This document shows, piece by piece, positions 1-7,319 of a stretch of 44,499 bases of DNA. The stretch's first letter is position 1. Every line of letters begins with the position of its first letter. The notes below the pieces were generated by a model, which was not told where the DNA came from, searched no databases, and was given only the letters and a program-made list of their open reading frames with translations. Made by a program: the position numbers and the translations under genes. The DNA comes from a virus: positions 1 through 44,499 of IMG/VR virus record IMGVR_UViG_3300027806_000061; one strand, given 5' to 3'.

Positions 1-240
1 GCCCTCGCGCCCCGCGCGGGTGTCCGGGTCCACGCTGTAACCTAGGCTCTTGGCGTGGCGCTCAAACGCGGCGCGGTCTGCCACCGGCTTCTGCTCCGGC
101 TGCTCCAGCGCGGCCTCCAGGGCGTTGATGGCGTCAGTGCAAGGCAGGATTGCCATCGCTCGACCGCAGCGGCTCAGTTCATCCACGGCGTGGCGCAGGA
201 CTTCACGCGCCTGCTGGGCGGCGGTTCTCAGTTCAGTCAT
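1..240 (-). CDS. small phage protein, C-terminus cut by window edge
   Basis: Starts MTELRTAAQQAREVL and runs off the left edge of the window after 80 codons with no stop. The start ATG at 240 has AAGGAG about 7 bases upstream, a good ribosome site. The visible protein is helical, with an ALEAAL stretch around residues 40-47 followed by a Gln/Pro-rich linker. The next gene upstream has a similar build (a helix with an ALKAAL-type motif, then a Gln/Pro linker), so the two may be distant paralogues. I do not recognise a function. Proteins of this kind are common in phage accessory operons. Confidence 0.75.
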   Translation of the reverse strand, partial: MTELRTAAQQAREVLRHAVDELSRCGRAMAILPCTDAINALEAALEQPEQKPVADRAAFERHAKSLGYSVDPDTRAGREG

Positions 241-257
241 GTCTTGCTCCTTGGTGA

Positions 258-515
258 TCATCGAGGCTTGGCGTAGTACCACGCTTCTATGCCTTCATCT
301 TTGTATACGGCGGGCGGGTTTGACCTGCGGGGTTCTTTAGGTGCGTGCTGGACTCTCTTCACAGGCTCCTGTTGTTGCCCCGGCTGCGCCAGCGCGGCCT
401 TGAGGGCGGTGATGGCTTCACCCTCTGGGCTGTTTACGCAGCCGTCCCAATTACGATCCAACGCCTCCAGCGCCTGCTGCACCGTGGCGCGGGGCAGGGT
501 AATCAAATCGCTCAT
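258..515 (-). CDS. small hypothetical phage protein
   Basis: 85 residues starting MSDLITLPRATVQQALEAL. I chose the ATG at 515 because GGAGG lies just upstream; an in-frame ATG 33 bases earlier lies inside the upstream gene and has no such site. The start overlaps the stop of the membrane protein gene 512-637 as ATGA, which suggests translational coupling. The N-terminal half is helical with an EAITALKAALAQP segment. The C-terminal half is basic and rich in Pro and aromatic residues. No function recognised. Confidence 0.75.
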   Translation of the reverse strand: MSDLITLPRATVQQALEALDRNWDGCVNSPEGEAITALKAALAQPGQQQEPVKRVQHAPKEPRRSNPPAVYKDEGIEAWYYAKPR

Positions 516-637
516 GTCAGTGCCCTCCAAATCGCATAAATCGACCACCCCAGCACCGACACCATGCCAATGATGGCAAGCGTCAGCAGGGTGTGCCAGA
601 ACCTCTCAAGGCCCTGTCCTTCGTACTTCTGTTTCAT
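512..637 (-). CDS. 41-residue single-pass membrane protein
   Basis: A short gene beginning MKQKYEGQGLERFW, with AAGGAG well placed before the ATG at 637. After a charged N-terminus, residues 14-37 form one hydrophobic transmembrane segment (LLTLAIIGMVSVLGWSIYAI). The C-terminus is RALT. Both ends overlap their neighbours by four bases (ATGA), so it sits fully inside the operon. It could act at the host inner membrane during infection, for example as a superinfection-exclusion or small lysis-modulating peptide, but the sequence does not decide this. Confidence 0.7.
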   Translation of the reverse strand: MKQKYEGQGLERFWHTLLTLAIIGMVSVLGWSIYAIWRALT

Positions 638-861
638 GTCTTGCTCCTTTCCGGCCAATCAGCGGGCCGGTCGGTCCACTCGATGCCTTCTTGCCGAATG
701 GCTACTTTCCGGGCGAAGTGCGCGGCCTTTTTTGCTGTGTAACTTGGGTGGGCATCAACGCTCCACCAACCACCATCCCACCAGCGCAGCACATCCGCGT
801 TGCGCCCGTAGCTTGCAGGCCACCAGCCGATGCTGGGTGGCGGTCCTTTTCTCCAGTTCAT
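634..861 (-). CDS. Trp-rich small protein
   Basis: 75 residues beginning MNWRKGPPPSIGWWP, with GGGAGGA about 10 bases before the ATG. It is unusually rich in tryptophan: WW pairs near residues 13-14, 27-28 and 32-33, and more Trp near the C-terminus. It also carries the basic segment AKKAAHFARKVAIRQEGIEW. The C-terminal half resembles small phage proteins in which a helix of the AxxFARxxAxxQGIEW type is followed by WxDRP. I cannot assign a function. It overlaps the downstream membrane gene by four bases. Confidence 0.7.
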   Translation of the reverse strand: MNWRKGPPPSIGWWPASYGRNADVLRWWDGGWWSVDAHPSYTAKKAAHFARKVAIRQEGIEWTDRPADWPERSKT

Positions 862-862
862 T

Positions 863-1049
863 TCATGCTTCCTCCCCAGCCATCGTGGCCTTCAGACGTT
901 CGATGCGCTTGGTGTGGTAGGTCACCATGGCGTCCGCGTATTCACGGGCACTGTGGGCCTCCAGCAAGCGCCTCGTCGTACTCCTGCGCTGCCAACACTT
1001 CGGCAGCAGCGGGCTGGAACAGGGACTTGAACTTGATCCAGGCGCTCAT
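863..1049 (-). pseudogene. small helical phage protein, apparently frameshifted
   Basis: The ATG at 1049 overlaps the stop of the upstream gene (TGATG) and opens MSAWIKFKSLFQPAAAEVLAAQEYDEA. This frame then reads out-of-character residues and stops at 942. The +1 frame from about 970 continues as LLEAHSAREYADAMV and ends RLKATMAGEEA at 863, close to the next gene. The joined product would be a compact helical protein like the many phage proteins with an N-terminal aromatic segment, an Ala/Glu helix and YHxxRIxRL near the end. The break lies in a GCGC tract, so a 2-base deletion is the simplest explanation. A sequencing error or recoding are alternatives. Confidence 0.55.
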
Positions 1050-1756
1050 CAGATGACTCCCGCCAGACGCGCAGCGATGGCCGCAGCGGTGAGACCGTCC
1101 GAGTCCAACCCCTCGGTGACCTTCTCCCTGCGCACCACGACCTGCGAGCGCACGACCGCAGTCTCGACCGTGTCGATGTAGTGCTTGGGCACATACAGCT
1201 TGATCTGCGGCCAGAGCTTGATCGCCTCGTTGAGCGACTTGCACTTGTTGAGGAACTGCACGATCTGCGTCTGCCGGTCGTTCCAGACCTTCCTGATCTT
1301 TCGCTCGGCCTTCTCGCGCTCGACGACAGCCATGACGTGCCGAGCGACGGTGTGGTGGATGTGCAGGTCATCGGCTGCTGCGGCTTCGATGTCGGAGTAG
1401 GGAACCCGCACCACGATCTTGCCTTCCCACCCCACGGACGTGCCCGGGGGCACGGGGACGAGGGCTTTGGTGAACTTCACGTGCGCGGTCGTCTCGTTGT
1501 GCCCATCGTCGTGCCTGTACAGCGTCTCGAATGCAACGGCCGAGGCTTTGTTGACCCACGACGACGGCATCTGGGACTTCAGGTGCAGGTGCTCGCCCCA
1601 CAGGATCTGGGTCGCAAGCGACTCAACGCCGTCGCCGATGAAAGACTGGACCTCGAACGAGGGGGCAGGGGTTGCGTCGACTTCTGCTGCGCGCAGATGG
1701 TTGATTTGGCGCTCCACATCGGTGATGAGCTGCTTGGAGATGCGAACGAGTGCCAT
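1049..1756 (-). CDS. hypothetical protein, possibly Nmad5-like
   Basis: 235 residues starting MALVRISKQLITDVERQI, with AAGG ahead of the ATG. The layout is an N-terminal helix, a central part with many Val and Ala residues containing HVKFTKALVPVPPG, then a helix-rich charged segment. The C-terminal part contains CKSLNEAIKLWPQIKLYVP. A Cys-x-Ser-Leu-x-x-x-x-x-x-Trp-Pro-x-x-x-x-x-Pro pattern near the end is what I recall from Nmad5 phage proteins, a family linked by context to modified DNA nucleotides. That link is from memory and is not proven here. No catalytic motif is evident. It precedes the frameshifted gene and overlaps it by one base. Confidence 0.75.
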   Translation of the reverse strand: MALVRISKQLITDVERQINHLRAAEVDATPAPSFEVQSFIGDGVESLATQILWGEHLHLKSQMPSSWVNKASAVAFETLYRHDDGHNETTAHVKFTKALVPVPPGTSVGWEGKIVVRVPYSDIEAAAADDLHIHHTVARHVMAVVEREKAERKIRKVWNDRQTQIVQFLNKCKSLNEAIKLWPQIKLYVPKHYIDTVETAVVRSQVVVRREKVTEGLDSDGLTAAAIAARLAGVI

Positions 1757-1790
1757 GATGGCTTACCTTTCAATGATTGAGTGAGGAAGT

Positions 1791-1804
1791 GGCCCCGAAG
1801 GGCC
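1791..1804 (-). terminator. UUCG-loop hairpin
   Basis: Read on the minus strand, GGCCC-TTCG-GGGCC forms a perfect 5-bp stem capped by a UUCG tetraloop. It lies between the stop of the 46-residue gene (1810) and the start of the next gene (1756). There is no U tract, so it may be a weak terminator or an mRNA-stabilising hairpin. Similar hairpins occur at 10715-10740 and 19441-19460. Confidence 0.5.
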
Positions 1805-1809
1805 GGGGA

Positions 1810-1950
1810 TCATGCGCGAGACTTGAGCCAGTCGTTGATGACTGCTCGTGCCTCGCTCTTCTGCCGAGCCGTTGCCGTAGGTGACAGCGCCTCGTGGCAG
1901 ATCTGGAGTAGCCGCTCGAAGGCAGCCAGGAGTTCGTCGAGTTCTTTCAT
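1810..1950 (-). CDS. 46-residue helical protein
   Basis: Begins MKELDELLAAFERLLQICHEAL and ends DWLKSRA. It looks like two amphipathic helices joined by a Ser/Thr-rich turn (SPTATARQ). The ATG at 1950 overlaps the stop of the VWA protein gene as ATGA, so translation is probably coupled to it, and the two products may work together. The small size and acidic helix suggest a partner or adaptor protein, but no family is recognised. The intergenic UUCG hairpin follows the stop. Confidence 0.65.
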   Translation of the reverse strand: MKELDELLAAFERLLQICHEALSPTATARQKSEARAVINDWLKSRA

Positions 1951-3065
1951 GATGCGTCCATGGTGAAGTGGATGACGTCGCCGTACGGCGCCTCCACGTC
2001 AGTTGAGATGCACCACACGACAGGATAGGCGGGCTTGCTACTCGGGTCGAACGACGTGTAGCCGTCGGTCAGGCACACGAACACCTCGGGGTCGATGCCC
2101 TTGTCCTCGATGTACTTGAAACCAGCCTCCATGTCGGTGCCGCCGCCAGCGTAGAACTCCAGGGCGAACTCCTCACCGCGCTCGAAGGTGTCGTGCTTAC
2201 ACACCGAAGTGTCGACGTACAAGACGTGCACACGCTCCGGGCTGCACAGCTCGATGATGCGAGCGAGGTGGCCGTTGTAGTAGTTCAACTCACGCGGGCT
2301 GATGGAGCCGCTGACGTCGATCTGGATGACGACCTCGCCCATCTCGGCGACCTTGCCGGGGGAGGGCAGGTACTGCTCGAAGCGACGGTTGGGCCGCGCC
2401 CACGACACCTCGCCGCGCTTGAACGACGTCATGTAGCGCTCAAGGATCTCGTACCAGGGCGTGCCCGGGTCGATCAGGTCGGCGATGATCTTCTGGAGCG
2501 ATGCGGGCAGCTTGCCTTGCATCTTGGCAGCCTGGGCAGCCTGCGCGACTTCCACACGCGTCTCGGCGTCGATCTTGTCGGCCTCGTCGGCAGTGAGTGG
2601 TGCCCCACGCTCGATCAGGTCGTCGCCGATACCGCCGGGGCCGGGCACGCGTCCACTGCCGTCCTGCTCCTCGGGCAGCTTGTTGTAGATGGCGTCGACC
2701 GTGTCGTCCTTGGAGCCGGGCATGTCCACGCCGCCGGGGATGAAGTCACCGATCTTGGCGTCCTTGAGCATGTCGTTGATCCAGGCGTCGCCGGCGATGT
2801 TCCACCGCTTGGCCTGCCGGGCACCGCGCCGTGAGGCGTGCTGGCCGATGACGTGACCGACCTCGTGGGCGAGGAGGAACACGGCTTGGTCGACCGTGAG
2901 CTTCTCGATGAAGTCCGGGTTGTAGTAGATCTGACCGCGTTGGTCGACGGCGGCAGTCGGGATCGACTTGTCGGCGATCAGCTTGCGCTTCAACAGGATG
3001 GAGGCGAAGAAGGGGTGCTGTGTGACGATGGCGACCTTGGCCTTGTCGAGCTTGGTGATGGTCAT
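1947..3065 (-). CDS. metallopeptidase-like / VWA-like protein (DUF2201 type)
   Basis: 372 residues in two recognisable parts. The N-terminal part has a zinc-peptidase-like motif HEVGHVIGQH (HExxH at residues 67-71). The C-terminal part is a von Willebrand A-like domain: DVSGS at 250-254 is the MIDAS metal-binding motif, GGGTDM lies at 308-313 and LTDGYT at 332-337. This pairing is the layout of the DUF2201 family, whose members usually sit beside MoxR AAA+ ATPases. A MoxR ATPase is encoded 2.3 kb upstream in the same operon. Known MoxR/VWA pairs act in metal insertion or remodelling of target complexes; the role in phages is not established. The start ATG follows AAGGA at a good distance. Confidence 0.9.
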   Translation of the reverse strand: MTITKLDKAKVAIVTQHPFFASILLKRKLIADKSIPTAAVDQRGQIYYNPDFIEKLTVDQAVFLLAHEVGHVIGQHASRRGARQAKRWNIAGDAWINDMLKDAKIGDFIPGGVDMPGSKDDTVDAIYNKLPEEQDGSGRVPGPGGIGDDLIERGAPLTADEADKIDAETRVEVAQAAQAAKMQGKLPASLQKIIADLIDPGTPWYEILERYMTSFKRGEVSWARPNRRFEQYLPSPGKVAEMGEVVIQIDVSGSISPRELNYYNGHLARIIELCSPERVHVLYVDTSVCKHDTFERGEEFALEFYAGGGTDMEAGFKYIEDKGIDPEVFVCLTDGYTSFDPSSKPAYPVVWCISTDVEAPYGDVIHFTMDAS

Positions 3066-3089
3066 GGTGTTGTCCTTTCAGTGAGTGAG

Positions 3090-3650
3090 TTAGACGTTGG
3101 GTGGGATGGCGTGCAGTTCCATCGGCGTGTCCTCCATGAGGGCCCGCGCGGCTTGCTTGTGTCGGTGGTCAGTGACGGCCTGCTTGCGGTGGTACGCGAG
3201 GTTGATGACCATAGCCTCATTCATGCGGGCCGTTGAATGGAAGTGGGCCCAGTGTCTTTCCCCCGACAAAAGTTCGGCCACTCCAGCGCGGTGGTTGTCT
3301 TTGACTCTAGTCGGGTCGAAGTATTTGTCGTGGTCTTTCAGCAGGTACTGCACGAGGTCGACCTCCATGATGCGGACCACCTCAGCACGTACGTCGTCGG
3401 CCTTGGGGACGTCCATGTAGTGTTTGCTTGGCCGCACGCGGCCAAGCGAGATGCCGAAGTTCTCAGCGACGATCTGGGCGATCTTGGCCGACTTGGACGA
3501 CCAGCCGCCCACAGCCACACCGTCTTCGATCATGCGAGCTGCCATCTTGCGCAGCCGTGGGGGGATGCTCCTGGGGTCCAGGGTCATCGTGGTCTTGATG
3601 CCGGGCAGGGCCATTACCCGGGCTGTCTGGAACATGTCCGTTGTTTTCAC
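3090..3650 (-). CDS. hypothetical protein of the MoxR/VWA cassette
   Basis: 186 residues. I chose the GTG at 3650 because AAAGGAGAG stands about 7 bases before it; the next candidate, an ATG five codons in, lacks such a site. The protein is basic and His-rich, with SIPPRLRKMAARMIEDGVAVGGW near residues 25-47 and a helical region SAKIAQIVAENFGISLGRV that could be a DNA-binding helix-turn-helix. The C-terminal half carries several His residues (HWAHFH, HRHK). No family recognised. It lies between the VWA gene and the small gene 3655-3864 and is probably part of the same functional cassette. Confidence 0.75.
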   Translation of the reverse strand: MKTTDMFQTARVMALPGIKTTMTLDPRSIPPRLRKMAARMIEDGVAVGGWSSKSAKIAQIVAENFGISLGRVRPSKHYMDVPKADDVRAEVVRIMEVDLVQYLLKDHDKYFDPTRVKDNHRAGVAELLSGERHWAHFHSTARMNEAMVINLAYHRKQAVTDHRHKQAARALMEDTPMELHAIPPNV

Positions 3651-3654
3651 AGGG

Positions 3655-3864
3655 TTACTCTCCTTTGAGTTTGATGAGGGTGCCGTACCAGATGAAGGCT
3701 TCGGCGAGTGACACGTGCCCAGGCAATACGTGCGAGGACTCTGCGCGTCCATCGTTGAACACGTTGATGGCTGTCTCGTCGGGGTTGGTGAACTGCACGA
3801 CGTTGACGTAGAACGTAGGCGAGCGCCAACTGAGTTGGCGGAGCTTGCTACCCGCCGCATCCAT
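3655..3864 (-). CDS. 69-residue hypothetical protein
   Basis: Begins MDAAGSKLRQLSW and contains a probable beta-rich core (TFYVNVVQFTNPDETAINVF), then a helix ending LIKLKGE. The ATG overlaps the stop of the upstream DUF3150-like gene (TGATG), so translation is likely coupled. No strong ribosome site precedes it, which fits coupling. I do not recognise the family. Its place inside the ATPase/VWA cassette suggests an accessory subunit. Confidence 0.65.
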   Translation of the reverse strand: MDAAGSKLRQLSWRSPTFYVNVVQFTNPDETAINVFNDGRAESSHVLPGHVSLAEAFIWYGTLIKLKGE

Positions 3865-4742
3865 CAGAAGTACGCAGCCATCTTGTCCGCTGCCTCTGCG
3901 AGCTTGGCGCGTGCGTCGTGGCGCACCATGGCGCTGCCCTTGACCATCTCGACGTTGTCCAGGTAACGCTTGGCCAGCGTCTCCAGCTCGTCCATGTGGG
4001 CGGTCAGCTCAGGCGTCGGGAACAGCATCAGCGAGCGTGCCTCCTTGATGCCATCGAGCACGTTGGAGATCACGCTGTTGTGGAAGCGCTCACCCTTCTG
4101 GCCCTGGTACTCACCGAGCCGCTCCACCAGCGCACCTAGGGGCTTGAGCATGCGGTTGATGGTGTCGGCGTTGGCCGCAGCCAGCGCGTCGTTCTCGGCC
4201 TGCTCACAGGCTTGCAGGTCGGAGTCGGACAGGTCGAACAGGAAGTGCCTCGCGTCGGGCATGGGCTGGAACTTGTACTCCAGCGACATGCTGCGTCGGA
4301 AGGCATCAGCGCTCGGGTACTCGTCAACGTGTGCACGTCCAGCAGCCCGGCCCGAGTTGCGGTACGCGACGTCGTTGAGCACCAGTTGGTCGTAGTGCGG
4401 CATGTAGTGGTCGAGCATGTTGTCGACCTTGGCCGTGCGGTGCTTCACCTCCTGGGTGTAGGCAAAGTAGTTGGCGTTGGGGAGAATCCTCGGGCCAGCG
4501 TCCACGTAGGGCAGGGTGTGCGTCTTGTGGTACGTGTACACCTCGTTGACGGCCGCCATGATCCGGTTGATCGGGCTGTGCTTATCCTGGAACAGCTTGG
4601 TGAGCACGGTGATACCGGCGTCACCTTCGGCGGCCTGCACCTTGGCAGTCAGGGCGTTGTCGCGCTTGGTGAGTGCTGCGCGACGGATGGTGAGCTTGAC
4701 GAGAACGGCCTTGTCGGCCAGCTTGGAAACGCGAGTCAGCAT
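3864..4742 (-). CDS. DUF3150-like helical protein
   Basis: 292 residues, almost wholly helical. It starts MLTRVSKLADKAVLVKLTIRRAAL and has long charged helices in the second half (residues about 170-285). The ATG at 4742 has AGGAG upstream. From memory, the general layout and its place beside a MoxR/CobS-like ATPase recall DUF3150 proteins of phages and prophages, which are about this length. I see no catalytic motif, and the family match is tentative. It overlaps its downstream neighbour by one base and its upstream neighbour by seven, so it is embedded in the cassette. Confidence 0.8.
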   Translation of the reverse strand: MLTRVSKLADKAVLVKLTIRRAALTKRDNALTAKVQAAEGDAGITVLTKLFQDKHSPINRIMAAVNEVYTYHKTHTLPYVDAGPRILPNANYFAYTQEVKHRTAKVDNMLDHYMPHYDQLVLNDVAYRNSGRAAGRAHVDEYPSADAFRRSMSLEYKFQPMPDARHFLFDLSDSDLQACEQAENDALAAANADTINRMLKPLGALVERLGEYQGQKGERFHNSVISNVLDGIKEARSLMLFPTPELTAHMDELETLAKRYLDNVEMVKGSAMVRHDARAKLAEAADKMAAYF

Positions 4743-5068
4743 TTGATGCTCCTGAGAAATTCATTGAGTTCGCGGTTGATGAACTTGCCCATCAGGACCT
4801 TGTCCAGGTCGTCTCTCGTGATGGACTCTTCGGTGAAGATCTTGTAAAAACCTCCCCCTGGGGTGAAGCGGGCACGCAGCCAGATTCCGCTCGCCGCTTG
4901 GACCTTCGAGCGCAGGCTGTCCCCCGAGCCCGGCTCCAAGGTGTCGGCTACTTGGCACACAGTCTCGAAGGACTCGGGGGTGTGGCCTACCACGGCTGTG
5001 ACGTCGGCGAACCAGTCGACGAACCTGCCGTCCCTGTCTTGCTGCACTGTGAACAGGTAGGTGTTCAC
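4736..5068 (-). CDS. 110-residue hypothetical protein, GTG start
   Basis: Starts at GTG (5068), with AGGAGG five bases upstream, the strongest ribosome site in this part of the operon. The product (MNTYLFTVQQDRDGRFVDWF) has an N-terminal beta-like segment, an acidic middle, and a C-terminal helix FINRELNEFLRSIKC. The last codons overlap the start of the DUF3150-like gene. No recognised family. Its position within the MoxR-to-VWA cassette suggests a role alongside those proteins. Confidence 0.75.
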   Translation of the reverse strand: MNTYLFTVQQDRDGRFVDWFADVTAVVGHTPESFETVCQVADTLEPGSGDSLRSKVQAASGIWLRARFTPGGGFYKIFTEESITRDDLDKVLMGKFINRELNEFLRSIKC

Positions 5069-5079
5069 TTAGCCTCCTT

Positions 5080-5349
5080 TCAGTTAGTAAGTACGAGGAT
5101 GGCCAGGGCCGTGGCCTTCGCCTCTTCGACGCTCTTGGCCTCGATCATGGTGGGCGGGGGGTTGCCGCCCGGGCGGTCGATGCGCCACTGCTGCATCCTG
5201 TCGGCCCAGTTTGCAGCGCGGGTCAAGCCCAGGTACGTGATGCGCCCCCGGATGCGCCAGTTGATCAAGTTGGCGTCCATGTCGTGCAGGTCCCACACTT
5301 CGCCGTCGCCGGTGTTGTATCTGGGGCTTCGCCACTCCAGGCGAGTCAC
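5080..5349 (-). CDS. 89-residue hypothetical protein, GTG start
   Basis: The GTG at 5349 overlaps the stop of the MoxR gene, so translation is probably coupled. A longer reading from 5415 would run into the ATPase gene and is less likely. The product (VTRLEWRSPRYNTGDGEVWDL) has a beta-rich N-terminal half with many Trp and Arg residues (INWRIRGRITYLGL), followed by a helix ending in AKATALAILVLTN. No function recognised. Confidence 0.65.
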   Translation of the reverse strand: MTRLEWRSPRYNTGDGEVWDLHDMDANLINWRIRGRITYLGLTRAANWADRMQQWRIDRPGGNPPPTMIEAKSVEEAKATALAILVLTN

Positions 5350-6350
5350 ATCAGCACCTCGGCGTTGCGCGTCGCCCACTCGGAGAACGAGCGGGTGTTC
5401 TGCACGTCCTTGCACAGCTTGAGCGAGTCCTTGACGGTCATGACGTCGAACTCCTTGGGCAGGCGGGCCGTGTAGGTCGTGATGCGGTCGAAGTTGTCCT
5501 TCGTGGCCTTGCGGGCCAGCGCACCCGTGATGGCGAAGCGCACTGCCGGGTCATCGGGCACGTCGGCACCCTTGGGGTCGAGCAGCAGCGCGTCGATGTT
5601 GGGCAGCGCACGGAAGATCTTGCGAAAGCCCGTGTACTCGGCAGCCGCGCCCTCACCGACCTCGCCGGCCACGTTGTCGAAGTAGAGCTGCTCGGGCAGC
5701 GAGTCGGGGATGTAGGACGTGCGCTCCCACGAGCGCGGCGTCGGGTTGCAGAAGCGGTTGGGGTCGAAGTCGCTGATGAGCCCGGGCCGGAAGCGCAGGA
5801 ACTGGATCAACTCCACAGGCCAGCCGGCGTTCAGTGCGTACTCGCACAGGTCGTCGAGGTTCTCCGTGAAGTCGAAGCGCCGCGTGCGGTTGGCGAGCTT
5901 GCTGGTGATGCGGTTGGCGCCGGACTTGTCCTCGGTGCGGTTACCCGTGGCGATGATGAACAGTTGCTCGGTCAGCGAGAGCTGGCCAGCGTGGCGGTCG
6001 TAGATGACGCGGCACAGCGCGTTCTGCATGGCCACGCTGCCGTCGCTGAGTTCCTCCAGGATGAGTGCTGCGCGACCTTGGCCCTGGCGGATGGAGTAGA
6101 ACTCCTTGGAGGCCAGCCAGTCGCTGTGGTCGCCCTTGGCGGAGGGCAAGCCCAGAATGTCCACGGGATCGCGCAGGCTGGCGTTGAACTCGATGACCTT
6201 GCCGGGCTCGATGCCCAACTCGCTCACGATCTCGCGGGCACAGGCGGACTTGCCACCACCGGGGGCGCCCAGGATGAACGGCACGACCTTGTTGCCGTTG
6301 GGGGCCTTGAACTGCTCCAGGATGGAGGCCTTGATGTGTTGATAGCGCAT
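5346..6350 (-). CDS. MoxR-type AAA+ ATPase
   Basis: 334 residues. Walker A is GAPGGGKS at 28-35, the Walker B-like ALILEE at 95-100, and the sensor-1 region IIATGN at 132-137, followed by NRTRRFDF. This is the MoxR/CobS branch of AAA+ ATPases, which usually work with a VWA-domain partner; the VWA protein at 1947-3065 in the same operon is the obvious candidate. Known relatives drive metal chelation or activate enzyme complexes. In phages the target is unknown. A GTTAGCAT promoter-like motif stands about 45 bases upstream of the start, so the cassette may have its own transcript. Confidence 0.92.
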   Translation of the reverse strand: MRYQHIKASILEQFKAPNGNKVVPFILGAPGGGKSACAREIVSELGIEPGKVIEFNASLRDPVDILGLPSAKGDHSDWLASKEFYSIRQGQGRAALILEELSDGSVAMQNALCRVIYDRHAGQLSLTEQLFIIATGNRTEDKSGANRITSKLANRTRRFDFTENLDDLCEYALNAGWPVELIQFLRFRPGLISDFDPNRFCNPTPRSWERTSYIPDSLPEQLYFDNVAGEVGEGAAAEYTGFRKIFRALPNIDALLLDPKGADVPDDPAVRFAITGALARKATKDNFDRITTYTARLPKEFDVMTVKDSLKLCKDVQNTRSFSEWATRNAEVLM

Positions 6351-6393
6351 GTTAGTTCCTGTGTGAATGAATGAGAAAGGGAACGAGGGGTTA

Positions 6394-6403
6394 GATGCTA
6401 ACT
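6394..6403 (-). promoter_or_regulatory. GTTAGCAT promoter-like motif ahead of the MoxR gene
   Basis: On the minus strand the sequence reads AGTTAGCATC. The same GTTAGCA/TGCTAAC heptamer occurs in the gene-free gaps before 11937, 14260, 16387, 19503 and 34384. Read as a -10 element (TAGCAT), it would start a transcript about 34 bases before the ATPase ATG. No clear -35 is visible. Confidence 0.45.
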
Positions 6404-6406
6404 GAT

Positions 6407-6643
6407 TCAGATGTTAGGCGGCAAGAGTTCCTTGTAGGGGTTGGTGTTGAAGAGTTTGGCCACGGGAGCGAACTCCACGTTGCCCTCGGCGTCGCGGTTG
6501 ACCATGCACACAGTGGCCACGGGCTCGCCTGTACTGGCGTCGGTGCACTGCATGAGCGCGAGGTCTTGGTTCTTGGCTGCGCGCAGCAGGTTGTTGAAGT
6601 TGGCCTTGTGGCCAGCGGACAGGGCAGGGGATGCGTGTGTCAT
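6407..6643 (-). CDS. DUF6117-like small protein
   Basis: 78 residues. The pattern HKANFNNLLRAAKNQDLALMQC-TDASTGEPVATVCMVNRD followed by NPYKELLPP matches what I recall of DUF6117, a short family common in phages and mobile elements of Proteobacteria with no known role. The length fits the family. The ATG has GGAG upstream, and its first bases overlap the stop of the upstream gene (ATGA). It is separated from the MoxR gene by 56 bases containing the promoter-like motif. Confidence 0.8.
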   Translation of the reverse strand: MTHASPALSAGHKANFNNLLRAAKNQDLALMQCTDASTGEPVATVCMVNRDAEGNVEFAPVAKLFNTNPYKELLPPNI

Positions 6644-6987
6644 GCGGTCTCCGGTTGCGGGGTTGGGTTGAGTTTGTGTGCCACGAGGGGCACCATGCCC
6701 TGGATGGCGAGGGTCACCATGTCCTCACGCGACAGCAGCGTCGTGCCATCGTCGGGGTGCGGGTGGGTCTGGGAGCGGTGCTTGGATGTGGTCACGCTGA
6801 AGCGGTCCTGGTTCTCGTACCACCTACTGGTGGTGCAGTCGTAGACGAACAGCGGCCATGAGCCGTAGCTGTGCACCACGTAGCGCAGGTCGTCTTCGGT
6901 CCACCGTGCGTGCAGGTTGTTGCCGTTGAAGGGGCGGCGACGCCTGACGAAGGGTCGGGCGTCGCGGTTGGCGACGCGGTCGATCAT
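6640..6987 (-). CDS. conserved phage hypothetical protein
   Basis: 115 residues. A basic N-terminus (RPFVRRRRPFNGNNLHARW) is followed by a beta-rich core, YVVHSYGSWPLFVYD, and then WYENQDRFSVTTSKHRSQTHP. This core pattern, in which a SYGxWPLFVYD strand is followed by TTxxHRxQxHP, recurs in many phage small proteins as I remember them, but no function is known to me. The ATG has GGAGGAGC upstream and overlaps the NinX-like gene by four bases. Confidence 0.75.
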   Translation of the reverse strand: MIDRVANRDARPFVRRRRPFNGNNLHARWTEDDLRYVVHSYGSWPLFVYDCTTSRWYENQDRFSVTTSKHRSQTHPHPDDGTTLLSREDMVTLAIQGMVPLVAHKLNPTPQPETA

Positions 6988-7319
6988 GTCAGCTCCTCCG
7001 GGATGTCTACCTCGTCACCGAGGCGGGATGCGACAAAGCAGCGCATGGCTGCAATAAGCGGTGTGGGGCTATCCCATTCGCCGTTGGCACACCATTGCTC
7101 TCCGTTGATGTCCTCGAACGGCTCAGGGTTGATTCGTTCCCGCTCAAAGATCGGCCCACCTTGGGACCAGTTGGTTGATGGCGAAAACCGCATGGTGCGG
7201 TCGCGGTCAAAAAACAGCCCGTCTCGTGGGTCTTCCGCAGCCCACCATTCAATTTCCAGGCACTTTGCCACTGCCCAATCAAGCGCGGCTTCGGTCAGTT
7301 CACTTGTCTTGATCTTCAT
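6984..7319 (-). CDS. NinX-like phage protein (DUF2591 type)
   Basis: 111 residues. MKIKTSELTEAALDWAVAKC at the N-terminus and SPSTNWSQGGPIFERE and TPLIAAMRCFVASRLGDEV further on are the three conserved blocks of the P22 NinX/DUF2591 family. The length also fits. In lambdoid phages the gene lies in the nin region, but its biochemical role is not known. The ATG at 7319 overlaps the stop of the upstream gene (ATGA). An upstream extension to 7544 was rejected because it runs across the next gene. Confidence 0.85.
   Translation of the reverse strand: MKIKTSELTEAALDWAVAKCLEIEWWAAEDPRDGLFFDRDRTMRFSPSTNWSQGGPIFERERINPEPFEDINGEQWCANGEWDSPTPLIAAMRCFVASRLGDEVDIPEELT

Noticed and set aside
863-1049. Programmed ribosomal frameshift in the small helical gene
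   Set aside because: No slippery heptamer or following structure is evident at the GCGC junction; a deletion is simpler.
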